NCBI GenBank assembly: GCA_009733775.1
Contig: WOGZ01000444.1
Location: 1-22,369 of the forward strand
Source of the DNA: Alectoria sarmentosa
Taxonomy: Eukaryota; Ascomycota; Lecanoromycetes; Lecanorales; Parmeliaceae
Direction: 5' to 3'
DNA length: 22,369 nt
The position numbers and the translations under genes were made by a program. Below the pieces are notes generated by a model. It saw nothing but the letters and a program-made list of their open reading frames with translations. It was not told where the DNA came from and did not search any database. This document shows, in pieces, positions 9,089 to 20,099 of this stretch (position 1 is the stretch's first letter; the number at the start of each line of letters is the position of its first letter).

Positions 9089-9430
9089 GGTGGCGCGATG
9101 AAGAGTTGCACGATCTGAAGTTGGGTAAGCTGAGGAAACAATACGTACAGTGAATGTCGAACTCGGCATGCGCTGAGGTGGAGGCAGGGCCTTAAACGGT
9201 AATTTCGTTTCGACTGGTTGGGACAAAGTGAAGAGGTAAAGTATGGTGTCAACGTCAATTTGTGTCAATGGTTGCTTGATGCTGTGAAGAAAGTGCATGA
9301 TTGTCAGGTTTACTCGCGGGCTTGTTTCCGCGACCACTTTGGCTTGGGGGCGCGTCCGAATTCGAGACGCGTCGGGCTCCAATGCCCCGCCCTGCAGCAA
9401 TTTCTTTCATGAGAGGGCAGCACACGAACG
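9089..9430. promoter_or_regulatory. Shared divergent promoter of NASP and DPB2
   Basis: Only 342 bp lie between the two start codons, which face away from each other, so both promoters must lie here. The interval contains ACGCGT at 9367-9372 and a related GCGCGTC at 9350-9356. Both genes serve DNA replication and chromatin assembly, which fits a common cell-cycle control. Confidence 0.75.
9367..9372. promoter_or_regulatory. ACGCGT, MluI cell-cycle box (MBF-type site)
   Basis: This palindromic hexamer is the core of the MCB element bound by Mbp1/Swi6 (MBF) and its fungal relatives at G1/S genes. It lies 58 bp before the DPB2 start codon and about 280 bp before that of NASP. A variant, GCGCGTC, lies 11 bp away. 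I saw no other ACGCGT in the gene island by eye. Confidence 0.6.
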
Positions 9431-11857
9431 ATGGATGTAGAAGCTATGGACAGACGAAACTCTGCCACGAAGACTCAAACAGAACCTCTATTTCACGTCG
9501 CTCAAAAACCTGCGCACCCAGATGCCATCCCCTCCTCATCGCCAGCCTTCAGCACGCCTGTCCACCCTATCCGAATCGCCAAATCTTCAGAGCCATCCAA
9601 GCCGTCGATACTGCCCATACTTTTACCACCAGCTACTCTAAGACCTTTGGCTTTCCGCACGTTGACAAAGAAGCACAATCTCACGCTCACATCGTCAGCA
9701 CTACAAGCGTTGGCTACCTTCGTAGGCAAGCATTGCGGCTCAGGATGGCGGGAGGAGGGTCTGGCAGAGAAAGTCTTGGACGAGGCTGCCAAGAGCTGGA
9801 AAAAGAACGGTGGTGGTGTCATTTTACCAGGGGATGGAGACGAATTGAAGAGCATCCTGCGAAATATGGAGCGCTCCATGAGTGGAGGAAAGCCTTCCCA
9901 ACAAGGGGGACTCACCGGTCAAGGAAGTTTTGCGTTCGGAAACACTGATGGAGATAGTATAGACTCAATTACAAGGCCTGGGGCATCGGTTAGAGAGGAA
10001 AGTGAAGCAAGCCTTGGGGTGTCTGTTCTGGCCGTTGACGACGATGGAGAAAACATCGGTTCTGAGGATCCTAGACGATGGCTGAGAATCGTCGGAGCAT
10101 TCGAACAGCCAAGACTGACATATAATGTCAACCAGAAGCACTTCGAAGCCGTCTCGACTGCGACTTCATTATTACCAGATCCCTCACACAAGACCCATCT
10201 TTTCCGGCACCGTTACAATCTCATTCATCAGCGATTGTTGCGCAATGAGTCTTTTCAATCGTCGTCAGTGCCATCTGCGCGCACAAGACACTTGCAACGT
10301 TCGTCGATGAAAATAGCGACGACCCAGCAAGCGTATAAACTTACACCCATTGCTAATCTTCTGGGCCGCAGCGGTAGCAATCACCTTCTACTCGGACTAT
10401 TAACGATATCTCCTACCGGCGTGTTGACTATAAACGATCTCACGGGGAGTATCGCCGTTAACATCCAACATGCCAGGCCAGTCCCAGAAGACGGTGCTTG
10501 GTTTACTCCCGGAATGATAGTCTTAGTGGACGGAGTGTATGAGGAAGAAGGTTCAAGCACTGGACCTGGGCTAGACGGTAATCGGGGAGTGGGCGGTACT
10601 GTTGGTGGAAAATTTATCGCCTTCTCTGTTGGGGGGCCACCTTGCGAACGTCGTGAGGTCACGGTTGGCATCAGCGGTGCCGGTAAAGACGGCCATACGA
10701 GTGCAGGAGGTGGCTTCGGCTGGGTCGACTTCCTCGGTGTTGGAAGCGAGAGAGCTGCTGGTTCAGCGATGCGAAAATTGGAAACGATTGTGTTGAAGAG
10801 AAACTCGTCAGAAAATCGAGTGGAGGGCAGGGTAAGAATGGTGATTTGTGGTGAGGTTGAGCTCGAAAATGCGAAGACACTGCAGGCCCTGAAACGAGTT
10901 CTTGGTTTGCACGCCGCGGAGCAAGCCTGCCAGACTCCAATGGTCGTGGTCCTTATGGGAAGTTTCGTTCGACACGCGGTTATGACAGGAGGTAGTAGTG
11001 GTGGAAGCATCGAATACAAGGAGTATTTCGATTCTCTCGCCTCCATCCTTTCAGACTATCCGACTATGCTTCAGAACACCACCTTTGTATTCGTACCTGG
11101 CGACAATGACCCCTGGGCTTCTGCTTTCTCGGCTGGGGCTGCCACAGCAATTCCTAGGAACAGAGTGCCGGATATTTTCACTACCAGGATCAAACGCGCA
11201 TTTGCCACAGCAAGGGCTGAGGCAGAAAAAGCGACAGGCAAGAAGGCGGATGGAGAGGCCATTTGGTCTACGAATCCAACACGTCTGACTTTGTTCGGAC
11301 CTGCGCAGGAAGTCGTCTTTTTCCGCGATGACATGTCGGGCAGACTTCGCCGGAATGCTGTGAGATTTCGACCACTTCAGGCGGAGACAGAACCTGTGTC
11401 GAGCTTTATGCCAGATCAAAAAATGAACGGAGACGCAGCAGCAATGGAGGAAGGGCAGGAGTTGAGCGAGAGTATGGAAGTCGACATCGCGGTCGAGACA
11501 GCAGAATCTCACGTACCAACTTCCGTTGCTAGAGAATCCGCAACCTCAACAGTCTCATCCGACCTACAAACAGCACGTAAGCTTGTGAAGACCATACTAG
11601 ACCAGGGATACTTGTCACCATTTCCACCCTCCGATCGTCCTGTGCTGTGGGATTATGCAGGAGCATTACAATTGTACCCATTACCTACGGCTTTAGTGCT
11701 CATGGACCCAGAAGCGCCGCCATTCGCAGTAACATACGAAGGCTGCCATGTTATGAATCCAGGTCCACTTGCCCCCGGGGGCAGAAAAGGAGTCGCTCAA
11801 TGGATGGAATACGATGCGAGAACGAGAAGAGGCAAAACCAGAGAAATCAGATTTTGA
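9431..11857 (+). CDS. DPB2: DNA polymerase epsilon subunit B (DPB2)
   Basis: Dpb2 is the essential non-catalytic second subunit of the leading-strand polymerase and ties it to the CMG helicase. The single exon encodes 808 residues, longer than yeast Dpb2 (689). The N-terminal domain includes PLAFRTLTKKHNLTLTSSAL. An OB-fold region around residues 300-420 contains LTPIANLLGR and LTINDLTGSI. The C-terminal calcineurin-like phosphoesterase fold, inactive in B subunits, includes FGWVDFLG at about 428 and the hallmark FVPGDNDPW with Gly557-Trp562. The C-terminus has CHVMNPGP at about 772-779, followed by a basic end. A less conserved insert of about 80 residues (roughly 660-720) is Glu/Ser rich. 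Met6 could also serve as the start. No intron is needed. Confidence 0.94.
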   Translation: MDVEAMDRRNSATKTQTEPLFHVAQKPAHPDAIPSSSPAFSTPVHPIRIAKSSEPSKPSILPILLPPATLRPLAFRTLTKKHNLTLTSSALQALATFVGKHCGSGWREEGLAEKVLDEAAKSWKKNGGGVILPGDGDELKSILRNMERSMSGGKPSQQGGLTGQGSFAFGNTDGDSIDSITRPGASVREESEASLGVSVLAVDDDGENIGSEDPRRWLRIVGAFEQPRLTYNVNQKHFEAVSTATSLLPDPSHKTHLFRHRYNLIHQRLLRNESFQSSSVPSARTRHLQRSSMKIATTQQAYKLTPIANLLGRSGSNHLLLGLLTISPTGVLTINDLTGSIAVNIQHARPVPEDGAWFTPGMIVLVDGVYEEEGSSTGPGLDGNRGVGGTVGGKFIAFSVGGPPCERREVTVGISGAGKDGHTSAGGGFGWVDFLGVGSERAAGSAMRKLETIVLKRNSSENRVEGRVRMVICGEVELENAKTLQALKRVLGLHAAEQACQTPMVVVLMGSFVRHAVMTGGSSGGSIEYKEYFDSLASILSDYPTMLQNTTFVFVPGDNDPWASAFSAGAATAIPRNRVPDIFTTRIKRAFATARAEAEKATGKKADGEAIWSTNPTRLTLFGPAQEVVFFRDDMSGRLRRNAVRFRPLQAETEPVSSFMPDQKMNGDAAAMEEGQELSESMEVDIAVETAESHVPTSVARESATSTVSSDLQTARKLVKTILDQGYLSPFPPSDRPVLWDYAGALQLYPLPTALVLMDPEAPPFAVTYEGCHVMNPGPLAPGGRKGVAQWMEYDARTRRGKTREIRF

Positions 11858-12600
11858 GACGAAAATGATACGGATGAAGGCCCATTTTCGGGTCCCGTTA
11901 TTGCTGCAAAGGGGCGAGCGATGCCTCACTCCAAGAAGGGATTGCTGTTCGACATGTTCGACGATTTAGCGTTCTGAATTCAAGATTGAGTATCGGAGTC
12001 AAAAGCTATTAAAGGCGGTAGCCATGCCAAAAAACTCGTAAAGAGGCCCCATGTCACGTGTGAAAAGGCGTTCCTCAAGTCGAGGACTTGTACTCCACCT
12101 CCCTGAAAACTGCAACCTCGCAATGTTTCGTCTAGCATGCGCAAGCTGACGAGAAGCTCGTCGGCGAAGGGTGGTCCTAGAGAGCGTGGAAGGATGATCG
12201 AGACCTCTGTGAATTGGATAGGATGGAGGCCCCATTTGCTTGGATGCTAGACACATTGCTACCGAAAGGAACGATAGGACTTGAGCTGATGGTCGCGTAG
12301 GATGTATCATATTCGAACCTTATGTACAAAGAAGCAACGACTGGTGAACATGTCAGAAAGGGTTTACTGACTTGACTTGACGATTTTGAGCCTTTTGATA
12401 TCCGGATTACTCAATTTTGCGGCGGTCGAGGACGAGGTCGAGGTGGAGATTGGGATTTGCCGAGGTTCCGCCGCCGGTAGAAGTTGATTGGCTGGGGGTA
12501 CGAGGTACCTTATGGGCGTGCCCTAGAAGGAGGACACCGTGTCATGATCGTATTAATATTAACATCATCTGTAGATTGTAACACGTCATGGGCGGAAATG
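11858..12600. other. DPB2 3' flank up to the AT-rich boundary
   Basis: This is about 740 bp of normal-composition DNA between DPB2 and the AT-rich block. It holds the DPB2 3' UTR and possibly a small minus-strand gene (see 11999-12310). A GA-rich stretch at about 12420-12460 repeats GGTCGAGG-like units. Composition changes abruptly near 12,600. Confidence 0.55.
11999..12310 (-). CDS. Hypothetical 103-residue open frame, doubtful
   Basis: I do not recognise the product. It starts MIHPTRPSAQVLSFLSVAMC, has a weakly hydrophobic N-terminus and a basic Arg-rich middle (TLRRRASRQLAHARRNIARL), and ends with an aromatic tail. An N-terminus of this kind could be a mitochondrial presequence, but that is only a guess. 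A second open stretch without an ATG lies upstream on the same strand (about 12,520-12,360), so a two-exon gene is possible. It is the last potential gene before the AT-rich block. Confidence 0.25.
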   Translation of the reverse strand: MIHPTRPSAQVLSFLSVAMCLASKQMGPPSYPIHRGLDHPSTLSRTTLRRRASRQLAHARRNIARLQFSGRWSTSPRLEERLFTRDMGPLYEFFGMATAFNSF

Positions 12601-15600
12601 TCATCGTCAAAATAAAAAGATAATCAAAGTAAAATAATGATTACAAAACTTTGAATTATGTTATTTATGCAATCGTTTATACGTGTATAATAATTTTAAA
12701 GAAATAACGATAATAAAAGCAATTTATCGTTAAAATACGTTTATTATAAATATATAAATGATTATATTTAAAAAAAGCTAATAAAAACATATAATTATAA
12801 TAATTCTTTTAAATTAATTTAAAAAAATTATTATAAAAATGTAATTTTATCGTAATAATACAATCAAAAAAAAATGAACGAAAATTTTGAAATTACGAGA
12901 AATAGAAATTATGATTTAAATAAATTTGATCATTTATAAAATTCGATACGAATATTTTTATTAAATTTAAATCTTTAAATAAATCGCATTTTCGTATATT
13001 TCGCATAAAATGTTAAAAGAAACGAAATCGTCGTTATTATTATTTAAAATTCAATTAAAAAAAATCGTTTTAAAAGCATTTTAAGATAAATCTTTTCTTT
13101 TCATCTTTTTTGTTTCATTTTGAATTTTGCTCGAAGCGCTTCGATTTAAAATTATCTTATTCGTTATTATGTTAATTAATTTTTTTCGCGACATTAATTA
13201 TTATGTTAATGTAAATATAAAAGCGTTTAAATTCGAAATGCGAATGTTTTTTATAAAATAAGTTTATTATATCTTGATAATATATAAGCGCGTTAATATA
13301 AAATACACATTTTTAAATAATAATTAAAACTTATTTCGATTAAATTTTAAAACTTATAAAAATGATATTGCAATCGAATTAACAAAAAAAAAAAAAAAAG
13401 CGAAACATAATTATTTTTATAAAAATTATGCGTTCAAATTATTCACTTTATTTATCACGATGTGAATCGAAAATTCACGAATTTTAAAAAATAAAAAATT
13501 GATTTTATATAAATTTTAAAAATAAGATTATATAATTTAATTGCATCGTTTTATAAAATTAAAATTATTATAATTTAACATTTTGAAAATAAGAAAATTA
13601 ATTTCGAAAAGCTTATTATTATAAAAATATCTTAAATGTTATAAATATTATACGTAAAATTTAAATTTATTAAATATTAAAAAGCGTTAATATAAACATT
13701 TTATATATATTTATATATATTAATCTTTAAAAAATCATTAATGATTTTACAATAAATATATATTTAAAACTTTTCTTTTTATTATAATCAAATAATATTT
13801 TAAAATCAAATTTAAAAATTATAAAATAGATTTTTAACAATTTAAATATTTTTTTTTCAATTTATCGCGACTTTCAAATAATTTGCGCTTTCGAAATATT
13901 AAAATAATGAAAATCAAACACGTAATTCTGAGCGAAGAAAATGTGAGAATGATTCGACTATCATTAAATTATAGATTAAAAGAATCGAGGATATCGCGCT
14001 TTATGGTCGATACGCCTTATTTAACACTATAAAAACCTACTATATTCTCGCTATAGAATTTCGCTTTAATAGAAAATAAAAGCTTCTTTAAACGACGTTT
14101 TTAAATTCAAATTTATCGCAATAATAAAATTAGAATTTTTGAAATCTTATTTTTATAATAACGAGCATATTTTTTGATAAAGAAATATTATATATTATTA
14201 TGTTCGATTTATATTAATAATTATTATTGCTCGAATATAAAATAATAAAAATAAATAATTTAATAACTTAATAATTTCGTAAATAGATTTTTATGTGATA
14301 AAATTAACATTATAATTCGTTTTTAAATACACTTTTTTTATCTTCTCTTTTTATTTTCTTAATTATATTTTATATTTTAATTTAATTAAAACATTCATTT
14401 TAATTTATTTAAAAAATCATATTATAATTAACGAATTAAAAATTGCGCTATAATTTTATGCTCTTAATTTTCGAAAAAAATTATTTATTTAATTCGAATA
14501 CAATTACGTAAATAATATTAATAAATAATTACAAAATAACAAAAATGAAAAAAATGAAAATTATATAACACAAAAACATAAAAAAATTATGAAAAATAAA
14601 TAAATCTATAATATATTTTGAATTAGAATAATAAAAATTGAAAATAATCGAAGAATCGATATATTAATTAACACTTATTAAATAAACTTTAAAAAACGTT
14701 TAAAAAAAACTCGAGAAAAATTGTAAATTGTTTTATTAATAAATAATTATCGAAAAAAGAAAAAGCGAAAAAGATTTTACGAATTTTATTTAAATCTTTA
14801 TACAAATTTGATACGATAAAAAATTAATTTAATGAAAAGCAAAAATTATGAATAATTATTCACGAATTCGAAATTTTATATCAAAATAATCGATTTAAGA
14901 GAGCGAGCGCATTTCTCATTATTCTTTCGACGAGTTTTTAATTATTAAAATATCTATTTAACAATATAGTTAATGCGCTTATTTTCTTTAATTTTTATAA
15001 TATATAATTTACGATATTTTTAATAAAAGTTTATCGTTTTAATAAATTATAAAAACTTTTTTAATGATTTGAGAAAAAGAGATTATAAAAAATTTAAAAT
15101 AATAAAATTCGAATTTAAAAATCAATAATTGATTAATAAATGTTTCAAAACTCGAAATTAAATAAAAAGTTATAAATTTGAAATATAATAATAATTAAAA
15201 TTTATCGCTGAAAAATAAATTTAAAATAATTAATTTCAATAACGTGTTTTATTATAAAATTTATTAATATTTTATAAACTTTATTTATTTTAAATATAAA
15301 TATAATAAAAATAATATTAATACGTGTTTAAAAATAATATTTAAATAATTAATAAAAACATTATAATGTAACGACAATTTTGAGATGATAAAAAAAATTA
15401 TAAATAATAATGCTTTTCTCAAATTATATAATAATATCGTAATCTTTTTTTATCGTTTTTCGCAATTAAATTTATTTGATAATAAAAGCTTTTAAGCATT
15501 AATGAAATTTGCAAAATCGTAAACAATTTTTCTAAATATGAAAAAATGTGCGCGATAAATTTTCGCGTATATGTGACAATACTTTCGATTTTGTTTTTTT

Positions 15601-16640
15601 GAATAAAATATAAAAATGCGCAATGTTAATAATGTTTTACAAAATTTAATTATAAAAATTAAATATTTATTTAATTATAATATAAAAATATATTATTATT
15701 TTCAAGATTATTTATAAATTGTAATTTATCGTGATGTTTATAACGCTTTATTAATATGATATATAATTTTATTATAATGCGTTTCGTCGAATTTTAAAAT
15801 ATAAAAATATTTAATATAATATTTTCGAAATTAAAATATTTCAAGATTCGAATAATATATATAAATAGTTTTCGAAATTTAAACGAAAATTCGTAAATAA
15901 AGATAACGTTAAATTTTTTAATTTCTTTTTTTCGAAATATAATGTAATTATTAATTTAATAAAATATTCGTAATGTTAAAAAATTAAAAAAATATAAAAT
16001 TAATAACAATTTACAAAATAAAATAATAAGAATAAATAAAAATCGAGAGTTTACGTTAAATATAAAAATAAACTTTTTACATTATTATAATAAAAGATTA
16101 TCAAATAAAATAAAATTATATATTTTATAATTTATAAAATAAACGTCTCGAAATGTATTAAAAAATAAATCGATCGCATTTAATTAAGTTAAACGAATTG
16201 ATAATTTCAAAATGTTTTTTACGTAATATTAAAAAATGCAAAGCAACGTCGTTATTTAAAAATGTGTTAAATTAAATAAAATTAATATGCTATTTTTATC
16301 GAGATTCGAAGATGTTAAATCGAATAATTATATGCGTTTTATATAAAATATGCGCCATCGTGACGTTATCTTTTATGAGTTTTCATGAGAGTTATAAAGT
16401 TTAAATTCAATTGAATTGATTTCGCAATTATTTCGCTGATAAAAGTGCTTAACAAATATATATTTATTTAATATATTTCGAAATTTCCTTCTGATCTTTA
16501 AAGATTAATTTTATTATATAATTTAATCATTGAATTCAATAATAATATTACGTTTTTTATATATATTTATTTATTTGCGCTTATTTAACGACGTAAATAA
16601 TACGCTTTATAATTTTAATTTTTTAAATCTTTCGAAAAAA
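12600..16640. other. Unresolved AT-rich repeat DNA
   Basis: I could not recognise protein-coding remains on either strand in these 4 kb. A slightly richer patch at 13,940-14,100 contains a TATA-like ACTATAAAAACC (about 14,026-14,037). A second TATA-like TTTTATATAAAATATGCGCC lies at about 16,337-16,356. Either could be an LTR promoter remnant; the second lies about 300 bp before the gag remains and so might be the 5' LTR of the element that follows. An A16 run lies near 13,384-13,399. Confidence 0.35.
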
Positions 16641-16699
16641 AAGATTTAATGTCGCTGCGATGTCGGTTTCATTTGAAAATTAAATATTTAAAATCGAAA

Positions 16700-17820
16700 A
16701 TAATCAAGATAAACGTTTAAATAACGTTAATGAATTTCGAGAATTTATTTTTGAAAAAGAAATCAATTTAAAAGAACATCTTAAACGTGTTAAAAAGAAA
16801 AATCGTCGTTTTTAACAAAAACGCGAACTTTTTGCGTTGAAAATTCGCAATAATGAATTTTATAATGAAAATTCGTAAAATATTATTAAAGAAACGTCAA
16901 TTATTATGTTTATAATTTTATTTATAATCAAAATGTTAATTATTGCGCCCGCGGTTTCGTCTTTAACGAAAATTTTTATTTTTAAAATCAAAATTATTCG
17001 TTTCGAAAAAGAAGTTTTATTGAAATAAAAATGAAAAGAAATATATGCGTTAATTTCGCGATGCGAAAATTACTTTTATCGAAATCTTTAAATATTTTAT
17101 TATCGATATTTCAAAGATTATTCATTATATAAAGTTTTTAAAAAGTGATATTAATAATTAATAATATATCGAATATAAAAAAAAGAGTTTTATCGATGTG
17201 ACGTATAAAAGTTTCAAATACTTTTTATTTAATTTTGTCGTCGATTCGATTAATCATCGTTTATTCGTTTATAAAAAATGAGAAAAAATCAAATAGAAAT
17301 TTAATTAAAAAATTATGATTTTCAAAACATATTTGAAGAAGTTAAAAATTTATTTGTCACTTTTAATAAAAAAATATAAAATTAATTTTTTTTTTGCGAA
17401 GTTTCAATTTACGCTAAAGAATCGAATTTTGAATAATAATAATGTGTTTAAATAACGTAAGAAAATTCTTATTATAATTATTATATATAAACGAATTTTT
17501 GAACGCGTGCGCGAAAAAAACGATTATAATTCGAATTTCAAATCTTTCGAAAACAAAAATGCAAAAATTTTATTCTTAAATTCTCGAATCTCGAAATTTA
17601 ATAAACTTAATCGTGATAATGATATTAAAATTTTATATATTTATGAAAATGATGAAGGAAAACGAAAAAACGAAATCGAAATCGAATATAAAAAATTTAT
17701 TTATTTTTATTATGATAAAAAAGGTTATATCAAATTTAATTATTCGAATAAAAATAAATCGATTATTTATGTCGTTATTATTACGATAAAAAACGATTTA
17801 ATTTCGCAATCGCCTTAAAA
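16700..17820 (+). pseudogene. gag remnant with mutated zinc knuckle
   Basis: A charged, helix-prone segment (FREFIFEKEINLKEHLKRVK, about 16,731-16,790) marks the likely gag N-terminal part. At 17,702-17,743 the sequence YFYYDKKGYIKFNY has the exact spacing of a CCHC knuckle (C-x2-C-x4-H-x4-C), but all four ligands are Tyr. Each is one transition away from Cys or His (TGY or CAY to TAY). An open frame of 103 codons (17,507-17,818) covers the knuckle by chance of decay. Confidence 0.75.
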
Positions 17821-18329
17821 GCGAGATTAAAAAAACGAAAAATAAAGATTATCTCTTTTATCATTATGAAAAAGTGAATTATAATTTAAAATAAATCGAG
17901 ATAATTCGTTATCTTATTTAATTTTAAAATTTATATTAATTTAATATTATAAACATTTATAATTTAATGAAATTTATAATTTTATAATAACGTTATTTTA
18001 TTAACGTCGAAAACGTTAAACGATTAAAACATATATTATTATAACGTTTATATATTAAATTATTAATTAATCGATAACTGAAATCAAAATAAACAATATA
18101 AGACATTATTTTATATCATCGATTAAAAAGATTTTAACGTTGTTTTGAATATATTTATTTGAATTAATTATATATGTTATTTAATCTTGAAACGACTCAA
18201 TAAAGATTTAAAATCAATTTTGAAAAGATTCAAATTAAGAAATCTGATTAATTCGTTACGAACATCGATAAAAAATTTAATATGTTTATAATCGTGTGCG
18301 TTATGACGACGCGAAGCGAAAAAAAAAAC

Positions 18330-19250
18330 GTGTTTAATTTAAAAGTTTTTAAGAAACTGTTGAAATATGAAAACGTTTTTTTTAAAGAAAAGATTGAAAT
18401 CTTATTTGTGTTTAAATAAAAAAATTATGTTATTGAAATTGAAGATGATAAAAAGTCATCATATAAATTTTTATATAATTTATTTCAAATAAAATTATCG
18501 AAATTGCGACGATATTTGAAAAGTGTTTTTTATAAAAATTAAATTCGATATTCGATTTCCTTCGTAAAAATGTCGATTTTATTTATATTTAAAAAAAATA
18601 GCGGATTGCGTTTATATATAAATTATAAAAAATTGAATGCGATGATTATCAAAAATCGACATTCATTATTTTTGATTATGAAAATGTTAAATCGCTTATA
18701 CGGCGTTAAGGTTTTTACGAAATTAATTTAAAAAATATTTATTATAAAATTCGAATTAAAAAAGACGATGAATGAAAGACTGCGTTTCGAATTTATTATA
18801 ATTATTTCGAATATTTAATTATGCCCTTTAAATTAATTAATGTTTCGATTATATTTTAAATATATATCAATAAAGTTCTTATCGATCTGATAAATATTAT
18901 TTATATGATATATTTAAATAATATTTTGATTTATAACGTTAATGCGTTAAAATATTAATAACACGTTAAACAAATGCTTAAACGATTACGTTAATTTTAA
19001 TTATATATTAATTTGAAAAAATATCAATTTTATATTAAATAAATTAAATTTTTAAAGTTTATCGTATTTATTAAAAGCGTTATAATAAATTAAAAGCGAA
19101 TAACAATTATTAAAAATTGATTTAAATTAAAAAGTTATCGAAAAATGTAAATTTCTTTAAATTTTATAAACTTTTATCGACGATTTATTTATAATTATTT
19201 TATTATAATTGCGTTATTAATCGATTTATTAAAAGATAATAAAAACGATA
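18330..19250 (+). pseudogene. Reverse transcriptase remnant (pol)
   Basis: Family blocks are clear: SGLRLYINYKKLNAMIIKN (from 18,600), NRLYGVKVFTKL (to 18,725), LKNIYYKIRIKKDDE then a stop at the Trp codon and KTAFR, FEYLIMPFKLINVS (about 18,806-18,847), YLNNILIYN (18,911-18,937) and HVKQMLKRLR (about 18,963-18,992). The catalytic Asp of the LDL block is Asn (AAT at 18,725-18,727) and both Asp of the YLDD box are Asn (18,917-18,922). A one-base deletion near 18,725 shifts the frame. Confidence 0.9.
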
Positions 19251-19790
19251 AAAAGTTTAAATTTTTTATATAATTCGAGGGCGTTAAAAAAGCGTTTTTA
19301 TAATTAAAACGCATTTTTTCGAAAACGTCATTTTTGCGTTATTATAATTCGAAAACGAAATTGCGTATAAAGATTAATATTTTCAATTTTGATTTTAAAA
19401 TTATGTTTATTTAATAAAATAAACATAAATATTAACGTTTTATTATTTTTTAATTTCGAAAAATGATTTTTATTAAATAAAATTATAAAATTTATAATTA
19501 AAAATTGTTTATTATTATAATAATAATGAAATAATAACGATATTATTTAAAGAATAATATTTATTATATTGAAATGTAAATCGATTATAATAATCTTAAA
19601 AGATTTCTTAAATAAAAAAAACTTAATTTCAAATAAACTCGATAAATTCTGAAATTAATCATTTACGATTTTGAGATTTTTTATCGAATTAAAAAATTGA
19701 ATTTTATCGATACGTTATCGCGGCGTTTTGATTACGAAAAAACATCGTCATTAAATATCAAATTGTTATTAACACTTTAAAATAAATTTG
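19250..19790 (+). pseudogene. Probable RNase H remnant (pol)
   Basis: This interval lies between the reverse transcriptase and integrase, where RNase H belongs. Weak matches in shape are FKE-stop at about 19,549 and FLSN near 19,680, with many stops between. I could not identify the catalytic residues, so the call rests mainly on position. Confidence 0.45.
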
Positions 19791-20099
19791 CGCTTTGAAT
19801 TAACGAGAAACTATCATAAAAAAATAAAAAAATAATTATTATAATAACGTTTACATTTCAAATTATAAATATTCAAATAATTATTTTAAAAAGAAAAATT
19901 AAAGTCGCATTTGAAATTATATATAAAAAATCGCATTAATTAATAAAGAAGTTAATTTGAAAGTTGCAATTTCATAATAATTAAATACGTTTATTTCGTA
20001 TTAATTTCGATACGTTATCGAAATAACGTCAAAAATGTAATAAAAAATGAGTTTTTGATTTTAAGAGATTATTGCGATATAACAATCGCCTTTACATTT

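Noticed and set aside
9089..9400. 104-codon N-terminal extension of NASP
   Set aside because: The extension is not family-like, would cover the shared promoter, and the downstream ATG at 9088 has a near-ideal context (CGCCACCATGG).
17507..17818. 103-codon open frame as an intact gene
   Set aside because: It is the zinc-knuckle part of a decayed gag, with all zinc ligands lost; its openness is chance.
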